Source: Anaerobutyricum hallii
GTDB lineage: Bacteria > Bacillota > Clostridia > Lachnospirales > Lachnospiraceae
Direction: 5' to 3'
Length of the DNA stretch: 64,000 nt
Assembly (NCBI RefSeq): GCF_900209925.1
Contig: NZ_LT907978.1
Coordinates: 3,195,001 to 3,259,000, forward strand
Shown here piece by piece: positions 33,977 through 40,964 of the stretch (position 1 is its first letter; every line of letters begins with the position of its first letter). The notes under the pieces are model-generated. The model was given only the letters and a program-made list of their open reading frames with translations, had not been told where the DNA came from and did not search any database. The position numbers and the translations under genes were made by a program.

Positions 33977-35263
33977 TCAATCATAATACACCCCATTCGT
34001 TTCAATCTCCACTTCAATACCATCCTCCACAAGGCTACGGAAAAATACTTTCTGTACAGATGTATCTTTTAAGAGAGAACTAAATGTAAATGTCAGCTCA
34101 TCTCCATAAGAACAGACCGTTGCTTTTGTATTCTGCCCGACAGAAGGCGATAATATGATCTGAAAACGCTTAATATATGGTTCATATGCTTTATCTACTA
34201 CCATTCTTCCCATATTTGTAATCGTTGTTGTTGTTGCCTTTGCACTCGTTAAATATACAAACTTTATTGCCGGTTTTTTCAAAAAAAGAGGGACGACCCG
34301 CAATGCATAATTCTTCTGATTCGACACATTATAGGCAATCATCCTTTCCAGATTTTCCTGCGTTATCTGCTTCTTCAACTCTTTCTGCACAAGCTTCATA
34401 ACTTCCTGCCGCTCATATTTTTCCTTTTCCGGTAAAAAGGCAGCACTCGCCATCGCAAAAAAGTTCCTTGTTGTCATTGATTCAAAAAACGACCGCAAAT
34501 TCACTGGAACACAAAGTACAATCGGCTTTTTCGAAGTATTTTCATGCAAATATCCTTTATAAATACTATATACAAAAATGCCAGATAAATATTCATTAAT
34601 ACTCATTCCAAGCTCTTTTGCCTTCTCTTTAAGCTGCTTCACTGACATATACCCATGAATAGTCCCTAGTTCACCTCGAACAAGATGTTCTCCCTTCATA
34701 TGCACTGCCGGAACAGACTTATAAGTCTTCTTCCCTGCCTTTTTATAATTCTTTAAATAACTGTCCTCCGTATCAAGCGATGTATCATCACAAAGCCGGT
34801 CACCCATCTCACCCGAAAGCTGCGGATAACAAATCCTCAAATACTGATATGTCAGCTCCCTTAAAAAATTCACTGCACCCATTCCATCTGCAAGCGCATG
34901 AAATACTTCCAAATTAATTCTATTTTTATAATAAGTAACACGAAAAAGATAATTTCTATTCTCATGACGTTCCACATAACGACAAGGAAAATCCTGTTCT
35001 TCCCGCACAACAGGCTTCCCTTTTGTATTTGTTTCAAAATAATACCAGAACATTCCTGTTCGCATCCGGACGTTCATCGTATTAAACCAGGGCAAAACCT
35101 GCTCTAACGCTTCCTGCAAACACTCCGGACGGATATCTTCAGAAAGAATCACCGCAATTCGATATACATTTGTCATCGTCTCATTCGCGATAACCGGAAA
35201 AAGATTCGCCGTATTATCAAGCTTCTCCCAACGCATTTCTTTTTTCTGAACCCTGCTTTTCAT
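33977..35263 (-). CDS. Alcohol acetyltransferase/condensation-like acyltransferase
   Basis: 428 residues with the HxxxD acyltransferase motif in EVFHALADGMGAVNFLREL, the signature of chloramphenicol-acetyltransferase-fold enzymes such as BAHD, condensation-domain and yeast ATF-type alcohol acyltransferases. A second conserved region (PVNLRSFFESMTTRNFFAM) lies near residue 255, typical of this superfamily. No carrier protein or ligase is nearby, so the acyl donor is probably an acyl-CoA. First gene of the operon with DUF6320 and the HSL esterase. Substrate unknown. Confidence 0.75.
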   Translation of the reverse strand: MKSRVQKKEMRWEKLDNTANLFPVIANETMTNVYRIAVILSEDIRPECLQEALEQVLPWFNTMNVRMRTGMFWYYFETNTKGKPVVREEQDFPCRYVERHENRNYLFRVTYYKNRINLEVFHALADGMGAVNFLRELTYQYLRICYPQLSGEMGDRLCDDTSLDTEDSYLKNYKKAGKKTYKSVPAVHMKGEHLVRGELGTIHGYMSVKQLKEKAKELGMSINEYLSGIFVYSIYKGYLHENTSKKPIVLCVPVNLRSFFESMTTRNFFAMASAAFLPEKEKYERQEVMKLVQKELKKQITQENLERMIAYNVSNQKNYALRVVPLFLKKPAIKFVYLTSAKATTTTITNMGRMVVDKAYEPYIKRFQIILSPSVGQNTKATVCSYGDELTFTFSSLLKDTSVQKVFFRSLVEDGIEVEIETNGVYYD

Positions 35264-35302
35264 CTCTATCTTATACTCCTGTCTGTATGATATTCTTCAC
35301 GC

Positions 35303-35547
35303 AGTTTTTTTCAAGAATGCCCCGGCATTCTTGCTGCGAGATGCGCGTCATGCAATGCATGACATACTTCTTCTGCGCATCTCTGCAAGTCTACACTCCG
35401 TTTCGGTCGGCGCAAAACCATTGTCCACCGGACAATGTGCGCCCTGCCGGAGGCTATATCAGATGGGAGATTGACTCCCCCACTGATACTGATTTGTTGC
35501 TCGCCACCTACAGAGGTGGGAGTCATCTCACATCTGATATATATATT
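35303..35547. other. Hairpin-rich intergenic segment, possible IS200/IS605-type remnant
   Basis: Five hairpins follow each other: AAGAATGCC/GGCATTCTT, GAGATGCGC/GCGCATCTC with inner TCATG/CATGA, GGCGCA with CATTGTCC/GGACAATG and TGCGCC, and an outer stem ATATCAGATGGGAGA with its partner near 35546 that encloses GACTCCC/GGGAGTC and CCACCTACAGAGGTGG. No ORF is convincing. The dense palindromes and shared word AGGTGGGAGTC suggest a transposable-element remnant. Confidence 0.5.
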
Positions 35548-35568
35548 AACACAAAATGTTGCATTCTT

Positions 35569-35753
35569 CCCCAAATCTTTGAATTAATTTTGTCGGATTG
35601 GAATAAACAGAACACCGGCAATGTAAATAGATATAAATTGTGACTTGGAGCAAGCTCTTAATGCAGTTGAGCATTAAGAGTGCAGTGATACGGAACAATT
35701 TATATCTATTTACATTGCCGGTGTTCGTCTATTTTACGACCTTACAAAATTAA
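35569..35753. repeat. 185-bp direct repeat, copy 1, carrying a palindromic terminator
   Basis: Identical to 36096-36280 except for three or four substitutions, with no indels (constant offset 527). It contains the palindrome 35608-35730 (arms CAGAACACCGGCAATG... and ...CATTGCCGGTGTTCGTCT, inner stem GCTCTTAATGC). It ends exactly at the stop codon of the Rpn fragment. Confidence 0.92.
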
Positions 35754-35959
35754 TCTATAATCTCTTTCACCCTCTCCACACTGATTTCTGCTATCGCTGC
35801 TATCTGCTCTAAAGGGAACTCTGCCTCATGCATTTTAGTAACTACTCTAACTAATTTTTGTTTTTCTCCTTTTTCCTGTCCTTCTTCAAATGCTTCTTCC
35901 CTAATCCCCTGACTTAAATTACACATTTCCTTCACATCCTTTCTTATATCATTCTCCAA
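35750..35959 (-). pseudogene. C-terminal fragment of an Rpn-family (PD-(D/E)XK) recombination-promoting nuclease
   Basis: 69 codons: acidic/basic coiled segment EEAFEEGQEKGEKQKLVRVV then FPLEQIAAIAEISVERVKEI, which is the typical C-terminal tail of Rpn/PD-(D/E)XK nuclease-transposase proteins. The nuclease domain (about 200 residues) is missing, and nothing upstream restores it, so this is probably a truncated remnant. It lies between the two 185-bp direct repeats. The ~140 bp upstream contain no recognisable gene. Confidence 0.65.
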
Positions 35960-36095
35960 TGAAAGATAATATCAAAACGTATCAGCTTTATGCAAGAGGA
36001 AGTTTAATTTGTAAGTCTATGAAAACGGCGAAATCAGTGATTATGAAGATGGAGCAGATAACATATTCCAGAGTTCTAATTTTTCCTGTCACCAT

Positions 36096-36280
36096 CCCCA
36101 AATCTTTGAATTAATTTTGTCGGATTGGAATAAACAGAACACCGGCAATGTAAATAGATATAAATTGTGACTTGGAGCAAGCTCTTAATGCGGTTGAGCA
36201 TTAAGAGTGCAGTGATACGGAACAATTTATATCTATTTACATTGCCGGTGTTCGTCTACTTTACAACCTTACAAAATTAA
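36096..36280. repeat. 185-bp direct repeat, copy 2, terminator of the Trp-regulated operon
   Basis: Second copy of 35569-35753; palindrome at 36135-36257. It starts at the stop codon of the ABC ATPase, so it serves as the operon's terminator. Near-identity with copy 1 implies recent duplication or gene conversion. The inner junction words are TTGGAGCAAG and GCAGTGATACGGAAC. Confidence 0.92.
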
Positions 36281-37053
36281 CCTCTCTTATGTGCTTTTCC
36301 ATAAAAGAGTTCGGCTAATTTCCCGGTTGTCATTTCTTCTCGTTCTTTTCCGGTCAAATCCATAACTATTTTTCCGGAATCAAGCATGATCGTCCTGCTG
36401 CCATATTCCAGAGCATATTCCATATCATGCGTAATCATCAACGTAGTAATTTTATTTTCCTCAACGATTTTTTTCGTTAATGCCATAACTTTTTCGGCTG
36501 CACCAGGGTCAAGCGCAGCGGTATGTTCATCAAGTAATAAAAGTTCCGGCTCCGCAATCGTTGCCATTAAAAGAGAGGCCGCCTGGCGCTGTCCTCCGGA
36601 AAGAAGTCCAATTTTCGTTTTCATCCTGTCTTCAAGCCCCATTCCAAGGGTGGAAAGAACTTCTCTGAAATAGGAGCTGTCTTTTTTATTTAAGGCAAAG
36701 AAAGATGGGGAAGCCTTTCTTGTGTAAGCAAGGGCAAGGTTTTCCTCAATGGTGAGGTTCGGAGCTGTTCCACGAAGTGGATTCTGGTAAAGGCATCCGA
36801 TGTTTAAGGCACGTTTGTAGTCTTTTAATTTCGTAATGTCTTTATCCCCTAAATATACTTTTCCTTCGTCTGGAAAAAGGCTTCCGAGAATAACATTAAA
36901 CATCGTTGATTTTCCGGAACCGTTTGAGCCTAAAACTGTGACAAACTGCCCCGGCTCTACTGTAAGATTCAAATGATCAAGGGCAACCTTTTCATTGACA
37001 GTATTCGCCTCAAACTTTTTTGTAATATCCACAAGTTTTAACTGACTACTCAT
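36277..37053 (-). CDS. ABC transporter ATP-binding protein, TrpZ-like
   Basis: 258 residues with Walker A GSNGSGKST, Q-loop QNP, signature LSGGQRQA, Walker B LLLLDEH and the His switch MITHDMEYA. It powers import with the permease and lipoprotein encoded upstream; this class resembles the TrpXYZ/ABC_sub_bind family. ATGA overlap with the permease gene shows translational coupling. It is the last gene of the T-box(Trp) operon. Confidence 0.88.
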   Translation of the reverse strand: MSSQLKLVDITKKFEANTVNEKVALDHLNLTVEPGQFVTVLGSNGSGKSTMFNVILGSLFPDEGKVYLGDKDITKLKDYKRALNIGCLYQNPLRGTAPNLTIEENLALAYTRKASPSFFALNKKDSSYFREVLSTLGMGLEDRMKTKIGLLSGGQRQAASLLMATIAEPELLLLDEHTAALDPGAAEKVMALTKKIVEENKITTLMITHDMEYALEYGSRTIMLDSGKIVMDLTGKEREEMTTGKLAELFYGKAHKRG

Positions 37054-37991
37054 TTGCGGCTGCCCCCTTTCTTTTTATAATTCTTCTGCAGCCATGGGAT
37101 AACTAATGCGATCACAACGATAACTGCTGATAATAATTTGACTGCATAGCTTGGCATATCAACTTTGTAAGCAAGCTGAATGATAATGCGGTATAGCAAT
37201 GATCCAAGAACAACACCAACTGCCTGCACTGTCACTGAATGGGTTCCAAAGAATGTAAGACCGATGATTACTGAGGCAAGCCCCATAACAAGCATACCAT
37301 TTCCACAGTTTAAGTCTGCGTATTTCTGATACTGGCAAAGCAATGCTCCGGAAAATGCAACTAACGCATTGGATATCATTACGCCGCCAATCCTTGACAC
37401 GTCTGCATTGATCGAGGAGGAACGAACCATCTCTTCATTATCTCCTGTCGCAATAATCGCCATACCATTTCTTGTACGAAAAAATGTAACAAGTACCGCA
37501 CAGGTTATAACCACAATAATCATAGTAAGTAAAAATGCAACCATACTAGAAGACATATTTTGCCCAAATGCTCTCTGAAACATCTTGTATACAGTATCTG
37601 CCGGTTTATTTACTGTAACCCCAAGGCTGTTCTTTGTCTCATACTGTAAATAACGATTAGACTGTCCGCCTAAAATAGCATAATTTACTGTATACAAGCC
37701 GGTCATTGTAAGGATACCGGATAAGATCGGTTCTATTTTTAACTTTGTCTGTAAAAGTCCTGTGCAAAGCCCTGCCGCCGCACCGGCAAGTGTACCGGCA
37801 ATAAGTCCTAAAATCGGATGACCTGCGATTGAAATGATAACACAAGAGGTCATTCCAAATACGAAACTCCCTTCCACAGTAAGGTCGGGAGTTTTTAAAA
37901 TACTAAATGTCAGAAAAACGCCCAGGGCCATAGGGGCATAAATAAACCCCTGGCCGAGAGCGGAAACTAACATACCTGCTATTTCACTCAT
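37050..37991 (-). CDS. ABC transporter permease, TrpY-like
   Basis: 313 residues, about nine hydrophobic segments of the LivH/BPD_transp_2 type (FIYAPMALGVFLTFSILKTP DLTVEGSF..., GTLAGAAAGLCTGLL, MVMGLASVIIGLTFFG, KLLSAVIVVIALVIPWLQ). It forms the membrane channel with the ATPase. The same fold and motifs (NFADLTVDGSF) appear in the second transporter at 61179-62117, so the two are paralogues. Confidence 0.87.
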   Translation of the reverse strand: MSEIAGMLVSALGQGFIYAPMALGVFLTFSILKTPDLTVEGSFVFGMTSCVIISIAGHPILGLIAGTLAGAAAGLCTGLLQTKLKIEPILSGILTMTGLYTVNYAILGGQSNRYLQYETKNSLGVTVNKPADTVYKMFQRAFGQNMSSSMVAFLLTMIIVVITCAVLVTFFRTRNGMAIIATGDNEEMVRSSSINADVSRIGGVMISNALVAFSGALLCQYQKYADLNCGNGMLVMGLASVIIGLTFFGTHSVTVQAVGVVLGSLLYRIIIQLAYKVDMPSYAVKLLSAVIVVIALVIPWLQKNYKKKGGSRK

Positions 37992-38045
37992 GTTTCTATC
38001 CTCAATTCTAATTATGTTTCATAATTTATCATCATATGCATTTAA

Positions 38046-39071
38046 TTATTTATTAAAATGACTTGTTCCGTCCTCTTCTACAAGTACATCAAATCCTTCA
38101 AATGCCTTTTTATCAAAGTTTCCGCCAAACTGTTTTACAGCCTGCATATTTACGTATTTGGCGTAATCAGAAATTGTCTCATAAGGAATATCGAAAGGCT
38201 TCTCCCCATTTGCAATTTTTTCTACCATGTCAGCAACCTGTTTTCCAAGCTGTACATAATTTACACCAACTGTTGCAAATCCACCATCTGCAACCATGGA
38301 ATCTGCACCACAGTAAATAGGAATCTTCTTTGCATAAGCAGCATCTGTATATGTTGCCATTGCGGAAGCGATTGTATTATCATTACCGGTATAAAGAGCA
38401 TCTACTCCTTTGGAAATCAGAGATTCTACAGCTGTCTGAAGTTCAGAAACGTTAGCAATAGAGGACTCTTCATAAGCAATCTTGTTATCATCACAGTATT
38501 TCTTTGCTGCTGTAATCGTTGATACGGAGTTTGTTTCGCTGGATGTATACAGGAAGCCAATCTTCTTATAATCCGGCTGGAAGTTCGCGATCAGCTTAAC
38601 GATTTCATCTGCTGGAATATTGTTAGAAACACCTGTGATGTTCGCACAATCTTCTCCTGTAAGACCTGCTGCTTCCGGATCAGAAACTGCTGCAAATACG
38701 ATCGGGGTATCTTCTCCATCATAAACACTCTTTGCTGTCTGCGCGGTAGAAGTTGCGATAGGCACAACAATATCAACGCCATCTGATTTATAGTTTTCAA
38801 TGATAGAGCTTAATGCAGTAGTATCCCCATTTGCATTATCCGTTACTACTTTAATATTCTCATCTTTTCCAAGTTCAGAAGTAATCGTATCACGAATCTG
38901 ATCAAGGGAAGTGTGTGACATCGGCTGTACAACTGCCACCGTAACCTGCTTTCCTGACTTATTTCCTGTACTTCCTTCTGCACTCTTATCAGAGCCACAT
39001 CCTGTTAAACAAAGCGTACCAACCATTGCTGCCATAATCACTGCACTTACAAATCTTTTCATCTTTCTCAT
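38046..39071 (-). CDS. ABC transporter substrate-binding lipoprotein, TrpX-like
   Basis: 341 residues starting at ATG 39071 (MRKMKRFVSAVIMAAMVGTL), with a lipobox LTGCGS (Cys near 25) and an ABC_sub_bind fold (VAVVQPMSHTSLDQIRDTI, IVFAAVSDPEAAGL, GVSNNIPADEIV, YTGNDNTIASAM). The longer frame overlapping the dehydrogenase lacks a ribosome binding site; GAAAGGA precedes the chosen ATG. With a tRNA-Trp T-box upstream it probably captures tryptophan or a close derivative; this is inference. Confidence 0.88.
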   Translation of the reverse strand: MRKMKRFVSAVIMAAMVGTLCLTGCGSDKSAEGSTGNKSGKQVTVAVVQPMSHTSLDQIRDTITSELGKDENIKVVTDNANGDTTALSSIIENYKSDGVDIVVPIATSTAQTAKSVYDGEDTPIVFAAVSDPEAAGLTGEDCANITGVSNNIPADEIVKLIANFQPDYKKIGFLYTSSETNSVSTITAAKKYCDDNKIAYEESSIANVSELQTAVESLISKGVDALYTGNDNTIASAMATYTDAAYAKKIPIYCGADSMVADGGFATVGVNYVQLGKQVADMVEKIANGEKPFDIPYETISDYAKYVNMQAVKQFGGNFDKKAFEGFDVLVEEDGTSHFNK

Positions 39072-39105
39072 TTTCTTTTCCTTTCTATATCTGTTGTCCG
39101 AAGTT

Positions 39106-40020
39106 CTAATCTTGACTTGCCGTTTCAATATGTTGCTTTATAATCTCGCAAGATCTATTAAGCATTTCCTGCTCTTCTTCTGTCAGTGGAAGTTCTATAA
39201 TCTTCTCAATTCCATTCTTTCCGATGAGGCAAGGAACACCGCAGTGTACATCATATTGTCCGTATTCACCCTGAAGAAGAACGGAAGCAGGCATGATTTT
39301 TTTCTCATCGCGTAGGATACAGGCTGCCATTTCAGTTAAAGCTCTGCCGATACCGAATTCCGTTGACTTTTTGCCCTCGATGATCGTCATTCCAATCTGT
39401 CTTGTTGCTTCTAAAACTTTCTCCTTTGAAATGTTATACTCATCAAATGGAATTCCTCCGATTGTTACTGTTGAAAATGGAATCATAGAAGAATCTCCAT
39501 GCTCTCCAAGTGAAAAAGCCTGGATGGAATGCCTTGACACACCAGATTCTTCACTGAGTGTCCGAATCAGTCTTGCTGTATCAAGCAAAGTTCCTGTACC
39601 AAATACTTTGTTTCGCTTTAATCCAAGCCCCTTTCTTACAAAATCCGCTACAATATCCGCCGGATTTGTAATCGTCACAACAATTCCTGAAATCTTGTAA
39701 GGACTCAGCTGTGCAAGCAGCTCTTTTAGCATTTCCACCGAACGACCTAACATATCAAGTCTTGTCTGTCCCGGCTTTCTCGCCTCTCCGATTGCTATAA
39801 CAACAATCGCTGCATCTTCACAATCCTTATAATCTCCGCTTCTGACCACTGTCTCCCTCTCACAGAAACTAACACTATCTGCAATATCAAGTGCCTGTGC
39901 ATATGCCTTATCTTTATCCACATCTACAAGAACAATCTCATCTGTTATCCCCGAATGTGCCAATGTATATCCACAGTGGGAACCGACATGACCAGCTCCG
40001 ATAATCACAACCTTTCGCAT
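39106..40020 (-). CDS. LDH/MDH-family L-2-hydroxyacid dehydrogenase in a Trp T-box operon
   Basis: 304 residues. NAD fold VVIIGAGHVGSHCGYTLA, the active loop GEARKPGQTRLDML, ITNPADIV, GTGTLLDTARL (substrate Arg) and the catalytic His in SLGEHGDSSMIPFS. In lactate dehydrogenases the specificity position (102) is Gln in NQKPGETR; here it is Arg (ARKPGQTR), which in this family usually marks malate dehydrogenase or another unusual substrate. The start ATG at 40020 is 6 nt after AAGGAGG. It is the first gene after the Trp T-box and is followed by the TrpXYZ-like transporter, so a role on indolelactate/indolepyruvate is attractive but the Arg argues for caution. Confidence 0.85.
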   Translation of the reverse strand: MRKVVIIGAGHVGSHCGYTLAHSGITDEIVLVDVDKDKAYAQALDIADSVSFCERETVVRSGDYKDCEDAAIVVIAIGEARKPGQTRLDMLGRSVEMLKELLAQLSPYKISGIVVTITNPADIVADFVRKGLGLKRNKVFGTGTLLDTARLIRTLSEESGVSRHSIQAFSLGEHGDSSMIPFSTVTIGGIPFDEYNISKEKVLEATRQIGMTIIEGKKSTEFGIGRALTEMAACILRDEKKIMPASVLLQGEYGQYDVHCGVPCLIGKNGIEKIIELPLTEEEQEMLNRSCEIIKQHIETASQD

Positions 40021-40117
40021 TTTCATCCTCCTTATCCACAATTATCAAAACATACTCATACAGCCTTTTCATTCCTCACCATTATAGAAATAGGAATCTT
40101 TTTACAGAAACGTAATC

Positions 40118-40151
40118 TCCTGAAAGAGATGGGATTCTTCTCGACTGAGAT
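40118..40151. repeat. Short hairpin remnant between T-box terminator and dehydrogenase
   Basis: CTCCTGAAAGAGATGGGATT then CTTCTCGACTGAGATAA resembles the remnant at 31310-31346 (AGGTGGGAGTCTTCTTGACT). It lies in the 5' untranslated region of the dehydrogenase mRNA. Confidence 0.4.
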
Positions 40152-40470
40152 AAAAAAACGTCCCTGACAAATATTCTCTATCTGTCAAGGACGGGTAAAA
40201 TTCTAAAACTTCTCCCGCGGTACCACCTTGCTTCATGAAACTCTTCATGCACTCACAGGATACGCATCATATCCCTGACAACTAACGTATGTCTTCACGT
40301 CACTGCTAATAAGCAGGTATCCTGCCGTTCACACTGCCCTCCATGGCCCACTTGACAATCTGCGTTCTGTCCGGTTCTCAGCATCCCGGTCTCTCTGTAA
40401 GTGCATCAATCGCCCTAACTTCCACATCATCGGTTTAATTAAATGTCCGCTGTATTCGTTTTTTAAGATG
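40152..40470 (-). ncRNA. T-box leader specific for tRNA-Trp
   Basis: Full T-box leader: AG-bulge region AGAGAGACCGGGATGCTGAG, specifier loop CAAGTGGGCCATGGAG with codon TGG (40348-40350), T-box core AAGGTGGTACCGCGGGAG (around 40216-40228), and a terminator with arms GTCCTTGACAGA / TTGTCAGGGAC plus T7 (40152-40193). Aligning it with the ileS leader (GAAT-ATC-ACTCCTGAG) puts TGG exactly in the specifier position. Uncharged tRNA-Trp should switch on the dehydrogenase and transporter operon. Confidence 0.9.
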
Positions 40471-40475
40471 AGTTG

Positions 40476-40505
40476 ATTATATACCCATATACCAGGGAAA
40501 GTCAA
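40476..40505 (-). promoter_or_regulatory. Promoter of the Trp T-box operon
   Basis: TTGACT (40500-40505), 18-bp spacer, TATAAT (40476-40481) on the minus strand, immediately after the blaI-like stop codon. No separate terminator for the blaI-like gene is seen between them. Confidence 0.8.
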
Positions 40506-40892
40506 CTATTGATTTGCTAATACTTTTAATCGTGCATCAATGTTTCTCTTAATATCTCTAAGAGATTCCGGATCGTCAATTTCCTTTAATAACTTTTTAT
40601 AAATATTCATTTTCTCTTCCGGTTTCATATGTCCAAGAACTTTACGAGTCAGATACTGTTCTCTTGTCATTGTCGGTTTAAATGTGCGGGCATAATTCTT
40701 AGTTGTTTTCTTAAAGCCTACCACTTCAATAAACTTCTTTTCAAGTAATGCATTTACCAATAAATGAACCGAACTGTTCTTCCACTCCTTATCCCCGGAT
40801 ACTTTAATAATTTCTGTTGCGGTAAGAGCGTCCTCCTGATCCCACATTACTTCCATAATGGCTAATTCACTTTTTGTCAGATGTTCTACCAT
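40506..40892 (-). CDS. BlaI/MecI-family winged-helix repressor
   Basis: 128 residues: LTKSELAIMEVMWDQEDALT ATEI..., SSVHLLVNALLEKKFIEVVG and a C-terminal dimerisation helix region. BlaI/MecI repressors control beta-lactamase or efflux genes and are normally released by a BlaR1 sensor protease, but no BlaR1 is adjacent. It lies 73 bp after the YfhO gene in the same direction. Target unknown. Confidence 0.85.
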   Translation of the reverse strand: MVEHLTKSELAIMEVMWDQEDALTATEIIKVSGDKEWKNSSVHLLVNALLEKKFIEVVGFKKTTKNYARTFKPTMTREQYLTRKVLGHMKPEEKMNIYKKLLKEIDDPESLRDIKRNIDARLKVLANQ

Positions 40893-40964
40893 AATAAATA
40901 TCTCTCCTTAAAATTTTTATATATGCACGTTATTACGTTTCATATAGTTTTCCTATCTGCCATT

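Noticed and set aside
35287-35643. 118-codon plus-strand ORF across the hairpin-rich segment
   Set aside because: The frame crosses several perfect hairpins and enters the 185-bp repeat; translation shows no domain. The shared end is due to the DNA repeat.
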